NCBI GenBank assembly: GCA_004369085.1
Contig: ML210166.1
Coordinates: forward strand, 1 to 64,000
Source: Coprinopsis marcescibilis
Lineage: Eukaryota; Basidiomycota; Agaricomycetes; Agaricales; Psathyrellaceae
Length of the DNA stretch: 64,000 nt
Direction: 5' to 3'
The first letter of the stretch is position 1. Every line of letters begins with the position of its first letter. Of this stretch, positions 50,835 to 62,769 are shown piece by piece. Below the pieces are notes generated by a model that did not search any database, had not been told where the DNA came from, and saw only the letters and a program-made list of their open reading frames with translations. The translations under genes were made by a program, and so were the position numbers.

Positions 50835-51920
50835 ATGCACATAACCACCATCATCTCAATCTTTCTCTTTGCAGCCGTCCATGGCGCCATGGCCGTCACC
50901 CCTGGCTGCGGCAAGACCCCACCAGCCAGTGGAACCAAAACGATTGGCAGCAACCGCCAATACATCCTCCAAGTCCCAGCCAACTACAACTCCTCTAGGC
51001 CGTACCAGCTCATCTTCGGCTTCCACTGGCTCGGGGGAAACATGAACAATGTCGCTCCGGGCTACTACGGTCTGCGCGACCTCGCTAGAGAGGGCGCGAT
51101 CTTTGTGGCACCCAACGGGCTCGACAATGGGTGGGCCAACACTGGCAACCGGGATACCACCCTCGTCAACCAGATCCTGACGGAGATCCAGAATACACTG
51201 TGTGTGGATGAGACCAAGATATTCGCGACTGGGTTCAGCTACGGTGGAGGGATGTCGTACTCGCTTGCCTGTTCCAACGCCAGTAAGTACTATTCACTTC
51301 AAGTTCATTTCAGAAGGATGATTCTGACCGCAATCCGTGTGTTGTGTTGTGCAGACGTGTTCCGCGCCGTATCTGTTATAGCAGGGGCACAGCTGAGCGG
51401 ATGCACAGGTGGCGAGACCAAGATCGCGTACCTCGGTATCCACGGTGTGCAAGACTCGGTGTTGGCTGTCAGCAATGGGCGTCAGCTCCGCGATCGCTAC
51501 TTGCGCGTTAATGGCTGCCAGGCCAAGACCGCACCCGAACCTGCGCGGGGCGCCGACAGCACCTTCATCAAGACAGAGTACACATGCAACCCCGGGTTCC
51601 CCGTATGGTGGATCGCGCATGGCGGTGATCACGTCGCTGGGCCTAGTGGGACCAACTGGATGGCCACGCAAACCTGGGACTTTTGGACGAGGGCGATTTA
51701 TGAGGGTGTTGGTAGCCCACCTGGGGGTACTACTTCTCCCCTACCCCCATCTTCGACTGCTGCTCCACCGAGTAGCACGCAGGTTCCTCAACCTCAGCCT
51801 ACTGGAAATTGTGCGGCTCGGTATGCGCAGTGTGGTGGACAGGGCTGGAGTGGAAGTACCTGCTGCGAATCTCAAGCTAGCTGCCAGGTTGTGAATCAGT
51901 GGTACCACCAGTGCCTGTGA
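50835..51920 (+). CDS. Secreted CE1-type (feruloyl/acetylxylan) esterase with C-terminal CBM1
   Basis: Two exons separated by an in-frame 72-nt intron (51283-51354), so an unspliced reading also stays open. Signal peptide [20 protein letters not shown]. The catalytic domain resembles LpqC/feruloyl esterase members of CE1: '[17 protein letters not shown]' gives the oxyanion region, '[16 protein letters not shown]' holds the nucleophile Ser in G-x-S-x-G, and 'WIAHGGDHV' the catalytic His. A Pro/Ser/Thr linker leads to a fungal cellulose-binding module (CBM1): '[15 protein letters not shown]' to 'QWYHQCL'. Expected role is hydrolysis of ester side groups on plant cell wall polysaccharides while anchored to cellulose. 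Feruloyl and acetylxylan specificity cannot be told apart here. Confidence 0.9.
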   Translation: MHITTIISIFLFAAVHGAMAVTPGCGKTPPASGTKTIGSNRQYILQVPANYNSSRPYQLIFGFHWLGGNMNNVAPGYYGLRDLAREGAIFVAPNGLDNGWANTGNRDTTLVNQILTEIQNTLCVDETKIFATGFSYGGGMSYSLACSNASKYYSLQVHFRRMILTAIRVLCCADVFRAVSVIAGAQLSGCTGGETKIAYLGIHGVQDSVLAVSNGRQLRDRYLRVNGCQAKTAPEPARGADSTFIKTEYTCNPGFPVWWIAHGGDHVAGPSGTNWMATQTWDFWTRAIYEGVGSPPGGTTSPLPPSSTAAPPSSTQVPQPQPTGNCAARYAQCGGQGWSGSTCCESQASCQVVNQWYHQCL

Positions 51921-51989
51921 CGTGTATGTAATCTTGTAAACTGACATTGTATGTTTTAAGCGTTCATATTATGGGGCTCAGACGTTTTC

Positions 51990-53100
51990 TTAGCTTCTAG
52001 TCCTTTAGCTCTTCTCGCCTCAAGTTGTCATGTATATATCAAAGGAAGTGTATCTGTGTATGCCCTTCGAACGATGTTTGATGGGCGATCTCGAGACTGC
52101 GATGGACGGACTTAAGCAACGACGAATATGTGTGAATGTGGGTCAGGATTTGGCTTCGTTTCACATGCGAAGACATTTGTGCTTCCTCTGGGCAATCTTC
52201 GCAGCATCGCCTTCTTGAACATACATGCCGTATCTTCTTAAGATGAACGTGGCTGCTTGACTAGGAGCTTTAGGAGTGGAGTTCTTGCCAAGGAGGCTTG
52301 AAGCTGGGGTCGAAGCTTCTGCTCTGGGTCGCGAGACTTTGAAAGCTGGACATCATGGGATATCGGGCGCCAAAGCTTTGGCTTGGTCTGCGCGGCTGGT
52401 TCCGAGGTTAAACGACAGACGCCGGAGATTAGAAGACACGACCGAAGCCTCGAGGTGGTTAAGCGCTCCAAGTTCTAGCCTTATCTTATCGATAGATATT
52501 AACTCGCCGACATTAAGCTCATTTGACTTGTAGGTTTGAATAGGGGTGCCAGGCGATCGATTAAGCGCCTTTGCGAGATTAATGATAGATTAAGAATAAA
52601 CGCCACTGCGTGCATGCAGCATGTTTCCGCCACTGTGACAGAGCTGTAGTTGTTCAGGGATCGCTTGAATTGAACAAGTAACCGAAAGCTGACTCTGACA
52701 CAAAGGGCGACACGAGGCTGGCGTGAGGACCCGAGCAGGGCGCTGTGGGACGATGTGGAGGGTTCTCATCATCACTGGCAACGACGACGACGGGATGGGC
52801 ATCGTCATCGTGGTTGACGGGATCACGATGAGGCCGAGACAGGGCTGACCAAAGTTCCGGGGTCCCCGCAAACAGCCGATCTGATCAAAAGACCCCGGAA
52901 CCGCTACTCTCACCGCAACCACCACCATCCAACCAAGTCACCCTCCCCCACACACCACCAATCACCCCGCCCCTATTTTATTTCTCCCTCCATAATTCTC
53001 TTCCTCCCCCAGTATCATTTTCACGACAGAAACAACATTGTACAATTTAACGCTCCATTCTAGACCCATTACGACAACACTTGAAATTTGCTAGTCATTT
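51990..53100. other. Intergenic, no gene seen
   Basis: Short overlapping frames only. The last 200 bases before the OTU gene are C/T- and A-rich, as expected of a promoter and leader; TATAAATA at 53117 lies only about 30 bp before the ATG and may not be functional. Confidence 0.5.
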
Positions 53101-53148
53101 GCAAGCTCAAGACCTGTATAAATAGACCGCTATTATTCAAGCGGTTAG

Positions 53149-55152
53149 ATGGGAAAGACACATAGAAAAAACCAACCTCAGGGTGCGTTGCTCTGATTTG
53201 GTTTCCTATTAATTAGCCGGTTGATCTCAGAGTCAATTCAATAGGTCGCACAAGAACTACCCGATCATCTAATCCGCGTCTTGTCCTCTCCGATCCCAAC
53301 GAATCCTCGGCTCAGCTCACAAGCCAGCTGCGGGCGCTTGGTTTATACGCAGCGAACATTCTGGGCGATGGCAATTGTCTATTTCGCGCACTGTCAGATC
53401 AGCTCTTCGGTTCGCCCTCCAAGCATGCCCAATTGAGGCAGGACATCTGCGACTTTATCGTCAAGCACAAATCTCGCTATGAGCCCTTCGTCGAGGACGA
53501 ACGGGGGCTGGATGTTCATATCAGGTGCATGCGAGAGAATGGGACATACGGCGGCCACCTCGAGTTGAGCGCCTTCGCACATACGGTCAGGCGCAACGTC
53601 AAGGTTGTCCAGCCCGGACTGGTCTATGTGATCGAGTGGGACGCCGGTCTGGACGAAGAGGAGCGAGAAAAGGCGATGCGACAATTGGAAGCAGAGCAGG
53701 ATGACCAAACTATCTGCCATGGCACTGTCTATGTGGCGTGAGTGTCCTTTGCTCGTTTTATGCCTTCCACTCGTCGTTCATCGAGGGCGTTCTCTCTTCG
53801 TGTGTTATAGCTACCATGACTGGGAGCACTTTTCGTCCATTCGAAACCTCAAGGGCCCACATAGTGGGCTGCCCAACGTCACTGAACGGCCGGGCGTAGA
53901 TGTGCAGCCGGTCCCCTTGTCCTCAAAGGACCGAGAGAAAGAGGGCAAGCGCGAGCGGGAAAAGGAGCGCAAGGAGAAGGAGAAAGCGCGGAAGATTACT
54001 CGGGTCAAGCTCAAGCTCTCTGCACCATCGCCTGTGGTGGAACAAGGGCCGTCAGCATCGACGTCACAGCTCCCGCTAACGGCGCAAGACCCCACCCGAG
54101 TACCGCTGCCGGACTCGCGGTCTCCGTCATCATCTTCCACACCTGCACCCGAACCTTTCCCATCTTTCTCCACGTCATCGGGGTTGTCAGTGTCACCACC
54201 GAGCTCTGCTGCCCAGAGCCAACTTGCACCAAGCGAACTGCCTATCACTGCGTCATCTCTACCGCATTCGATGCGTGTACACCGGTCGCCCAAACGCTCG
54301 TTTGACGAGTCGACAAGTAGCGAGGACGGTGCGAGCAACACGGGGGATGTTGCTGACGAGATTAGGCGGATACGGGGACGGGATAAGCGGAGTAGGATTG
54401 GAAGTGTTGTGGTGGATGAGAAGGATCAGGAGCATGAAAGAGAGGAGACGCCTGGTTTATCTGCCCCTGGCTCGTCCTCCTCGTCCTCCTCATCCTCTGC
54501 GTCGGAGAATTCGAGCGTGGATGGAGACGATGAGGATATTGTCGACGAAGACGAAGTGCCTAAAAGGACATGTGAGCCTGGAACGGCCTCGAATGCCGCG
54601 CACCTTCCACCGGGGCTGGGGGAAGAGGATGACGGATACTCGTCCCTGAGTGAGTTGGAATCTGTCGCGTCTTCGAGGGCGGCTACTCCGCTCTCTGCCC
54701 CTCCTGCGCCTCTCTCTTCGAGGTCGAAGAGTCCGCATGTGATCCGCAAGCAGCAGAAGTCCCTCTCGCATATGCCTGTGCGGCAAAAGCCTCATTCCCA
54801 TTCGGTCTCGGCCAATTCGTATGCGAATTCGCACCCCACACACACTCAGTCTCCGCATGAGAAGCCGTTAACGCGGAGACAGAGGAAAGCGTTGGGGTTG
54901 CCGAAGCCAAGAGCTGCGTTGGTGTTTGGGGCGGATAATAATTCGCCGGGTGCAGGCAGGGATACGGGCGCGGGCAAGATTATCATTCCTGGGGGACGGT
55001 TCAAGGGCAGGGGAGCTGTCAAGGTAAGAGAGTTTCGGGATGGCGAGGGAGATGGCGATGAGGTGGAGAAAGACGGGCAGGAGGTGGAGGAGTGGGTTAA
55101 GAGCGGGGTTGGGCGGGTTGATGTGAGGGGGTTCAGGGAGCTGAAGATTTAA
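53149..55152 (+). CDS. OTU-family cysteine protease (deubiquitinase)
   Basis: Three exons (53149-53182, 53245-53737, 53811-55152). The protein starts MGKTHRKNQPQ and enters the OTU domain at 'LRALGLYAANILGDGNCLFR': Asp and Cys of the D-G-N-C motif are catalytic. Further blocks are 'SDQLFGSPSKHAQLR' and 'TYGGHLELSAFAHTVRRNVK', and the catalytic His is in 'YHDWEHFSSIRN' after intron 2. This layout matches the OTUD3-like group, which cleaves ubiquitin chains. The long C-terminal part is disordered: a Lys/Glu-rich stretch ('KEGKREREKERKEKEKARK'), Ser/Pro-rich segments and an acidic patch. It then closes with a compact, Gly/Val-rich tail around 'KIIIPGGRFKGRGAVKVREF'. All triad residues are present, so it is likely active. 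Confidence 0.88.
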
Positions 55153-55159
55153 TGGGGTG

Positions 55160-58100
55160 TTGTTGTTGTCTACTTTGTTGAAGGGGCAGGATGGGGAACC
55201 AGGAGGTGGCGTGGATAGCAAAGAGGCTTGAACTTGCGGTCGGCAGGGCAAGTTCTTTGACACCGGACGCTGATGAGAGCGGTGGTTTGCGTCTACTGCA
55301 AGGGGCGCTGAAATGTGTGCGTCGTTGGGACGATACCCGATCACGCAATGCCGCCTGCGTTTCAGAAGGCCGCTATTTGTGATATGGGGTGTAACTTTTG
55401 GCACTGCCAACGACAGTCGAACTCGAAGCGGTTGCGCTACCTATGCCTCGACATCATGCCTCGACTGCCGACGATCCTCAAGTTCAATACGACCCACGTG
55501 CGGCAACTTTGCCTCCTCCTTGACGATGGCACTTTTTGATCAGATGGACTTGTGCAGTGATAGATGGTGTGTCGTTTTCACTGCCAGCTCCACCTGGAGA
55601 GGGAGTCGTTGCCGACCGGTGTATTGCTTGGACTCTGGAGTTTACGCGTACCCGTTGCCTTGTCGTTTGTTCGACTCCTTCCTGCCTCATCCTCCCCTGG
55701 CTCCCGCCGCTACCCTCTCATCCTCATCCTTATACAGCTTATATATGTGGTACTGGACTCGCTGCATAACACTATCACTTATCGGACTACCTCCATACAC
55801 AGCTACATTCTAACAAGTTACGGGTTACGCGTTGACACTCGATAGGTACTATAATTATTAGGCGCTGTGCGTCGTTTACGACTGCTACGAACATACGACG
55901 AACAGATCTACCCCTGCATCATCATCATCATCATCATCATTCGAATACTACCTCAATTTCATTTTGCATGTCGATTTTTCTCTCTCGCTATCTCTCTATT
56001 TTATTATTTGCGTAGGGTTTTTTTCGGTTTGAGAGTTTTTATTTTGTCCTCCGAGCATCTCCCATTCATTGCAGTTGTACATGTTGCCGCGCCTCCATTG
56101 TACCATATTTTGTAGCATTGCGTTAGTGTATGAGTATCAACGTCCAAGTTGCGAGCAACGATATTTGGGTTGCCGTGTGAAGTTGGAAACCTTTTGATGA
56201 TCGTTGGATGGCGCTGGATGGCGATGATGTGGTGGTATTATTGTCCTTGCTGTGGACGACTCGGACGCACGTCGTGTTTTACTATAGTTATTGTGAACCA
56301 TAACTGCAACGTCGATTCCGTGTAAAATAATGTTGTAACGCCGGCGACTGTCGGTGTGGCGCGTGTATGGTTGTATGAAGTTGTTTATGTTACTACTTAT
56401 TAGTGGGGATGGGGATGGGGGTGGATGGAATCGGGGATGGCGGGGAGTGTGCGTGGGTGTCGGTGCGACTTGCGCTTGAAGCGTACGCGTAAGGTTTCAT
56501 TAATTTTAATTTCAGTGTCACCACCTCCCCCAGTCCTCAGGTGGTTACGCCAACGATGGGGCTGCTGCAAATCAGCCCGCTACCAGGGGGAGCATGCAGT
56601 AATAGTCTGTAGCCTTACGCATTTAGCTACACTTTCGGTTACATATGCGCGTATTGAATATTCCAAGGATTCTAATTTCTGATTTCTGATGTATCCAGGA
56701 ACCGCTGGTATGCTCCGGAAGAAGGAACGCGACGCGCACTTGGGTTGGGCAACAGATTGCGTTGCTCGCATATCGTTGTCAGGGGGCGTTTTTGTCGAAA
56801 GAGTCGGGCCCTGGGCACGCCTGGAGAAGATATGTACCTTGGGCTGAACTATACATAACCTCCGGAGGCCCAATGCCCTCATCTCTGTGGCGTTTTTCCA
56901 ACGTTCCTCCCTGGTGTTGCTGGTAACGCGTAACGGCCCGTCTGTCTGATTAAATAGGATCTGTATAGGTACGAATAGGGGCTAAACTATAGTAGGACAA
57001 TTGAATGCGATCCTGTCTGATAACCTCTGTTGTTCCTGTGGTGTTTTGCTTGCGATAGATACGGGGGTGGTACTAAGTTTGATGGCAGAAGCCTTGACAC
57101 TGCTAGGCGCTCGGAAAATTTGGGGTGGATTATGCGGCGGTTGTGTCTTGTTCTAGATGTCGGCCGATAGGTGAACAGTTTAGTATAATTGCGCCTGTTG
57201 TGTGGGCGGAGGCGTCTATAGTGGTAGTATCATTATGTTGTCTCCGGCTGGATGCTGCCTTGGTAGCTCCCTCACCCCTTTGTGCGTCGCTGATTCAAAG
57301 GTTGTTGTGTTGTTTGGGTTTTAGAAATACATAAGTAAAAAATATGTGCAGGATGGAATGGAATCTGTTGATATGATATCATCATGATTGATGTGAATCC
57401 GTGTCTCTTGGGGATGCGTTCCGAGTCGTTGTTGACTCGGAGTCGAACAAAGACGACGACGAGCGCGACGACGACGGCGACGGGCGGCAGCAACGGCAAA
57501 CAAAGGTGGGTAGTAAGCTGTCCGAAAACAACGAAGCATACCTCGAGGGATGGATGGAAACGGAGATGTCGACAAGCGTACATCGGTGCATAAAGGTAGG
57601 TATGTAGCGCAGGGGTACAGGAATGGATTACTATTATGGTGGCGACAGTGGAGATCCCTGTTCGACGTTGTCTGATGCATCCGCCGAGGTGCGATTACGA
57701 GTACGAGTTGGGCTAATACAGTGCTTCGTTGACAGGTGTATAGTGTGCACACAATGGCTATCAGGGATCCTGTGTTGGATCAGGCGCAGTTGGGAGGATG
57801 GAAGGCGAAGTTGGGCTGGGGCTGGCACGGGTGGGGCGACGGGTGTTGGAGGGTGCTACAGACGGAACAAGGTAGGGCGATACTAAGATTCCAATGTATA
57901 CCTTGAGGCTATCACCCATTGCTAGCCGACATGATAGGTTTCCATTCGAATCAATAGTACTGCTACGCTGCGCTTATTTTTCACCCTTGAGTGGAATGCT
58001 GCTGAGGGTGTGGGTTATTTTAGACTTCAGTTGGGCTGGGGATCAGATAATCCGGACTTGAGTTTCTAACGACAGTCTGGAAGGTGTTAAGTAAATATGT

Positions 58101-58780
58101 AGCTTGCGGCTTGCGTGGGGTGCGGTGATATGACGATTGCTCGTAAATGTCCCTGGAAACCACGCTATCATGATTCTAGCATACTTTCAATTGCTATTGA
58201 GACTTTGGAACCGTCTGGTGTAGTCCAGCCTAGCCGACTTGACGATGATATGGATCGTTCAGGGGACAGCAGTTGCGAGTAAAGGAGAAAGAGCAACGAA
58301 TGCGTCATCGCGAAGCTTTCCCGTTGTCAGCCTCAGTTTATTACCCCTGCGATGCACACCCAGTGGTGCAATGTACATAGTAACATACCTTTACAAGGAT
58401 TAAACAACCTGAGGAGCCGGCGTAGTAATCGCAGTATGTATCCACATAGTATCCTCGTAACCCAAGCCGGTCCGATCTTGAGGGGAACTTGGCGTGTCGT
58501 GTCGCTGCGTTGCCAAATTCGCATGTCGCCTGAGTTAGTTACGCACCCATTGTGTCATTGTATTAACCTGGTCGCGATCGCTATGTGTTTCGCCTTATCG
58601 ACGGACGCGCTGCCCCGGATTTTTTTAGTTGGGAAGTATATATATCAGGATAGCGTCCCTTAGAGGTCGGTTGTTGCCCTCGCTGTTTTCTGACCCCCAA
58701 ATCGTGTTTGGGGTACTATCCCTTCCCTCATTCCTTCCGCATATTTCCTTCACCCACGATATAATCAGTCAATCGTCAAG
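55160..58780. other. Long gene-free region
   Basis: About 3.6 kb without a supportable gene. Contents include a CAT/ATC microsatellite (55917-55940), T-rich tracts at 55970-56050 and a (GAC)-rich low-complexity block around 57440-57490 that generates spurious Arg/Ser or Asp-rich frames. A long untranslated leader of the downstream gene or a non-coding transcript is possible but not shown. Confidence 0.5.
55917..55940. repeat. (CAT)8 microsatellite
   Basis: Eight uninterrupted CAT units, 24 bases. Confidence 0.95.
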
Positions 58781-58816
58781 CCCGTGATACCATACTTCCC
58801 ACTCACTACCGTCACT

Positions 58817-59776
58817 ATGCTTCGAACCATGATCTGCCATCCTGATTCACCATCCTCACAAACGTCTCCGGATTCACCAGAGATGGAGAGGAGGGGGTCG
58901 CTGGTCTTTCCGAGCACCAAGACTCATACGAACACCACACAGAACAAAGGGCATCGATACACCAGCTCGAGCGAGAACGACGAACTATGCCAACGGACGA
59001 CGTACAAAGGACGGTCGTACTCGTGCTGGTGCTGTCATGGCCGCGAACACAACAGATCAAAGTCCAACAGCTCCAATAGCTCGAGTGGGAGCTGGAGTCG
59101 TCGGCGCGACGCCAACAATGACAAAACCGAGAAGATTAACCATCGCTCGACAGCTTGCTCCGCTGCTTCTTCGGCATCGTCGCAGAGAAGCATCGGAGCT
59201 GCGGAGTCCCTCGCGTCACCATTTATCCTGCGGCCCACGCGTTTCCCTTCGTCAACAAGCCTGAAGGGAGTGCAGGCTCCGGTCCCAACCATTTCTAGAT
59301 ATCTGAGACAGTCGAATCGGAAGAGGGAGCCTTTGAGCGATGATTTGAACAATACCAATATCGTGGTGGATGGCGAAGGGAAGGATTCGCCGATGGCTAC
59401 GACCCCGACGACACTGGATGCATCGTTCAGACTGGAGTTGGAGCTTGATGTGCATGGTATACGGATACCTTCGTTGCCATCCATCGCGATCTCCAGTTTG
59501 AGTGCTATGGTGTCACATCATCGGATCCAAGGGAAGGAAGGGGAGTACTATGATCGAGATGATAGTGGGAGCCAACGCCATCAGCCTCTCCATGGTGTGC
59601 GCGGTCGCAGTCGCCAAGGGAGTGATGAGGCGCTGAAGTACGAACGTGGATATGGGCGTGCGGGACTGCGGGCGGAAGAGGTTGTAGATCGTCATCACCA
59701 GCAGCGACAGCGGGCGCAGATTAGGAGGCACGAGAGGACTGTTTCGGGGTCAGATTCTGATATGTCTGATCTTTGA
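58817..59776 (+). CDS. Low-complexity hypothetical protein
   Basis: Intronless frame of about 319 residues from the ATG at 58817 (an in-frame GTG at 58784 is not used). It is rich in Ser, Arg, Thr and Asn, with a small Cys/His patch ('SYSCWCCHGREH'), a short ordered-looking stretch 'FRLELELDVHGIRIPSLPSI' and a basic, Gln/His-rich end closing in 'SGSDSDMSDL'. No family recognised. A pyrimidine-rich leader typical of fungal promoters precedes it. Likely disordered; cellular role unknown. Confidence 0.5.
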   Translation: MLRTMICHPDSPSSQTSPDSPEMERRGSLVFPSTKTHTNTTQNKGHRYTSSSENDELCQRTTYKGRSYSCWCCHGREHNRSKSNSSNSSSGSWSRRRDANNDKTEKINHRSTACSAASSASSQRSIGAAESLASPFILRPTRFPSSTSLKGVQAPVPTISRYLRQSNRKREPLSDDLNNTNIVVDGEGKDSPMATTPTTLDASFRLELELDVHGIRIPSLPSIAISSLSAMVSHHRIQGKEGEYYDRDDSGSQRHQPLHGVRGRSRQGSDEALKYERGYGRAGLRAEEVVDRHHQQRQRAQIRRHERTVSGSDSDMSDL

Positions 59777-59799
59777 GGAGGGGGTATGGGTGTTGCCAT

Positions 59800-61400
59800 G
59801 CGGGCAGTTCAGAAGACCCGTTGTTATTTGTCGACGGACACTTTCTTGGTCGTAACGCAGGATCTGCGTTGGCTGTTGAACCTTGTGTTCGCTATGTTGT
59901 ATTAGTATAGCTGTTTGGGTGTTTACCGACTGTAACTATATACCCATTTGATATCATATTCGACGTGTTTGCGGTTCACTCGATCTTGGCGATGACAGGC
60001 GGGAGCAAGGGTAGTTAGGGGCTGGTATGCCCGAGATGGTAACCCGGATCAAATATTGGCATCCCGACCCGACAGTGGCAACGGACGAGCCGTTGGGTGC
60101 GATGAGTTCGTATGGTTTTGGACTACACTCTTCGCACCAACGGTGACTAGGCACATGGTCTCATGCCTGTCGAGTGGCCATGAGGACTCAGACAGGTAGT
60201 TAGCTGACGGGACATCCTAACTTCGCCACTATTAGTAGTAACTTGGTTATAGTCGCATTTCAGTGCGACGGTGTTATACACCCCCGAAAAATCGCCCAAG
60301 ACCCCAAGCTGATAGTTATTATCTGCGGATTTGTAAGGTCAGTTACGGAGACTACATCCTATCGTTAAGATCGGATTATGCGGCTCCTGCGGACTCTGAG
60401 ATGGTATCGCTTGCGTATTGCTTCGGCGGTTAATAACATAATAGTGGAATGCGGTGTATGCCGTCTTACCGTCTTGAACCATTAAGTGCAAGCCCTCCCG
60501 GACGGCGAGAAATTTCTATGTGGTTGTAAATGCATTTGCGAGCCGATCGGGATATCAAGTTAATAACTTGAGTTAGGCTGGGAGGCTCTCTGCTTGCAAC
60601 CAAGGTCCGGGTCCCATAGGCCGAATAGGTTTCAATCGAGTGCTACATATATGGACCAAGGCATTATCACACAGTTTCACAGCTTTTACAGCTTATTGAG
60701 GCTCCATGGCTTCTTCAAGTGATTTCAAGTGGATGTCTTGCCCGAAAGGCGAGTACAAAACACCACGCTGACAGACACATGACGACATGATTGGGTAAGC
60801 GATATTATCGGTGCACCCGTGGAAACCTGGTGATGGGCAATCTCAACGGCGTGCCCACTGTCCTGCAGTCAGTTTCTCTTGTCCTTCCATCCTTATTTCT
60901 TGTTGTCGGTGACAGCCAGGAATTGTTGCTCTGGCAATCGTTCAGGTTCGACGCCCGTAGCTTTGGTATTGTGCTTTTGTAGTGTGTCGCGTGCGGTCGC
61001 TGACGTCTATATTACAGTTAAGAGGCTTCTCAGGGTGTATCCATGAGGCAGAGGCCTACAATTGTCACCAAAGCACGGGCTTGTTAATCCTGATTCCCAT
61101 CATCCCAAGGCGACTTTGACATTATCATCATTCTGCACAGCTCTGAAGTCTTAAAGCGTGCACCTGCCTTATTCTGGTCACGCACTGGGATTTTGAACGG
61201 CTTCCACGGACACCATCTGAATCAGCAACGGCCATCTCGAGCAGCTGCTTAGGCTATTCGCTTCAACAGACAACGTCTTCTTTGCTACTCCAAGGCAGTG
61301 ACAACTGCTGTAGAAGTTACAAGACTACTAGGAACCTCGGCGGGCACAGAGTTACCCGTTGCCAACCAAAGCTTCATTTATAACCTCTAGGCTGCCTACA
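59800..61400. other. Intergenic, no gene seen
   Basis: No frame with motifs or splice-consistent extension. Confidence 0.5.
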
Positions 61401-61765
61401 CTGCTCTTGATGCAACTATGTCGACTTCGTTGTCGGCCAACTCTTCAAGCACTTCCACACCACTCTCAAGTGGCCTCTCATCGTTAACATCCACCATCGT
61501 ATCGGCATCAGGAGTCACCTCGTCTGGTACCGTCTCTGCCTTCCCTACGGCGAGACCAGATGGCGAAGGAGGTCGAGACAACGGCAACGGGGTTCGCCCA
61601 TTGGCTTCCAGTGCGGCACTCTATCGTACGTGCCACTACTCTTAACTTTCCTGGCACATCTTTTGACTATCATCCCCGGTCCGCTGCTTCTTTTCTTCTC
61701 AACCTCCGCATTTTGTCCCATGCGATAAACATTCACATGCCTGTTGCTTCATTTCCTCCACCTCC

Positions 61766-62764
61766 ATGTCTTCGGCCTCACCTACCCCATCTCAAACCTC
61801 CAACACACGCCAAAATGCCAATCCCCGCCTACAACCGTCTCCAGTCTACACATTCCTCGCCACCCTCGTCCTCCTCTTATCTGTTTCTGCTGCCATCGTC
61901 ATTCGGTCATTCGTACTGCGACGGCGGCACAGGTTGATGGTGGAGGAAGCCATTCGGAATGGAACGTGGGTACCTTCAGCGCAATCCAGGGCACCTCGCG
62001 TAGACCTGTCAAAGAAGCCCGTCTTGTGGGAGGCTTACATGGTCAGTAATGAAAAGGACCTCAGCGGCTCTGGGTTCTATGGCGGGACACCAATGCATCT
62101 CGCGAACGACGATGCTAGGGAGTGGGACGCGATCAAGCCAGTATCCGCGGCTTACTTGGTCCCTGCCCAACCGTCGCCTTCAAGTGTCAACAAGACGGAA
62201 TCCGGGTCAGCGACAGATCAACCGCGTGGTGCACCACCAACTAGTGAAAGCAGATTTAGAATTGCGAGAGCGGGGTCGTTACTCCGGAGTATAGGTTCTG
62301 GGGTAAGGGAAATGCTTGGGTTTGGGCGAGGCTCGTCGATGAGCATTGGGCCGAACGGTTCGCAGGGGGATGGTGGAGGAAATGACGGTGGGGCGTCCGG
62401 CCAGAGTAACGGGGAGACCAACCCACCGACCTGTGGTCCGGACGGAGGCCCACCTGTTATTAGAGTGTCTGTTCTCATATCCATGCCTCGGCCGCCTAAA
62501 CCTGGGTCACCGCCAATCGCCAGCTCCAGCACGGCATCATCGTCGAGTACGTCTGGCGTGCTCGGTTCAACCAATAGCCACCCACTCTCGCCGGAACTCC
62601 AACAAAGACCTCCAGATCAGGATGATGAGGAGCCGCTTCCTCTGATGGAGATGGGTGTGGCTGAGTTGGTTGTGATTGACCACGAAGCAGAAGCGAGAGC
62701 AGATGCACTCTCTTCTCACAACGCAAAAGCACGGGACAGTGCGAGCATGACTGGAGAGGCGTAG
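61766..62764 (+). CDS. Single-pass membrane protein of a mushroom-specific family
   Basis: 332 residues. A short Ser/Pro/Thr/Asn-rich extracellular-type N-terminus is followed by one transmembrane helix 'FLATLVLLLSVSAAIVIRSF', a basic stop-transfer 'VLRRRHRLMVEEAIRNGTWV' and a long cytoplasmic, partly disordered tail. The tail has 'WEAYMVSNEK', 'VIRVSVLISMPRPPKPGSPP' and 'LPLMEMGVAEL', in the order I know from related Agaricomycete hypotheticals. Upstream, 61418-61645 encodes an ATG-initiated Ser/Thr-rich peptide. It could be an alternative first exon if a GTACGT donor at about 61626 joins the CAG just before 'VYTF' (about 61850), since no AG acceptor exists between. Function unknown. Confidence 0.65.
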   Translation: MSSASPTPSQTSNTRQNANPRLQPSPVYTFLATLVLLLSVSAAIVIRSFVLRRRHRLMVEEAIRNGTWVPSAQSRAPRVDLSKKPVLWEAYMVSNEKDLSGSGFYGGTPMHLANDDAREWDAIKPVSAAYLVPAQPSPSSVNKTESGSATDQPRGAPPTSESRFRIARAGSLLRSIGSGVREMLGFGRGSSMSIGPNGSQGDGGGNDGGASGQSNGETNPPTCGPDGGPPVIRVSVLISMPRPPKPGSPPIASSSTASSSSTSGVLGSTNSHPLSPELQQRPPDQDDEEPLPLMEMGVAELVVIDHEAEARADALSSHNAKARDSASMTGEA

Positions 62765-62769
62765 CATCC

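Noticed and set aside
53811..54341. Antisense frame within the OTU gene
   Set aside because: Explained by the low-complexity Ser/Pro coding sequence on the plus strand.
57382..57607. Overlapping frames on both strands around a GAC-rich block
   Set aside because: Produced by trinucleotide low complexity, not by selection on protein.
60935..60965. B-box-like GGTTCGACGCCC
   Set aside because: No cloverleaf can be drawn around it.
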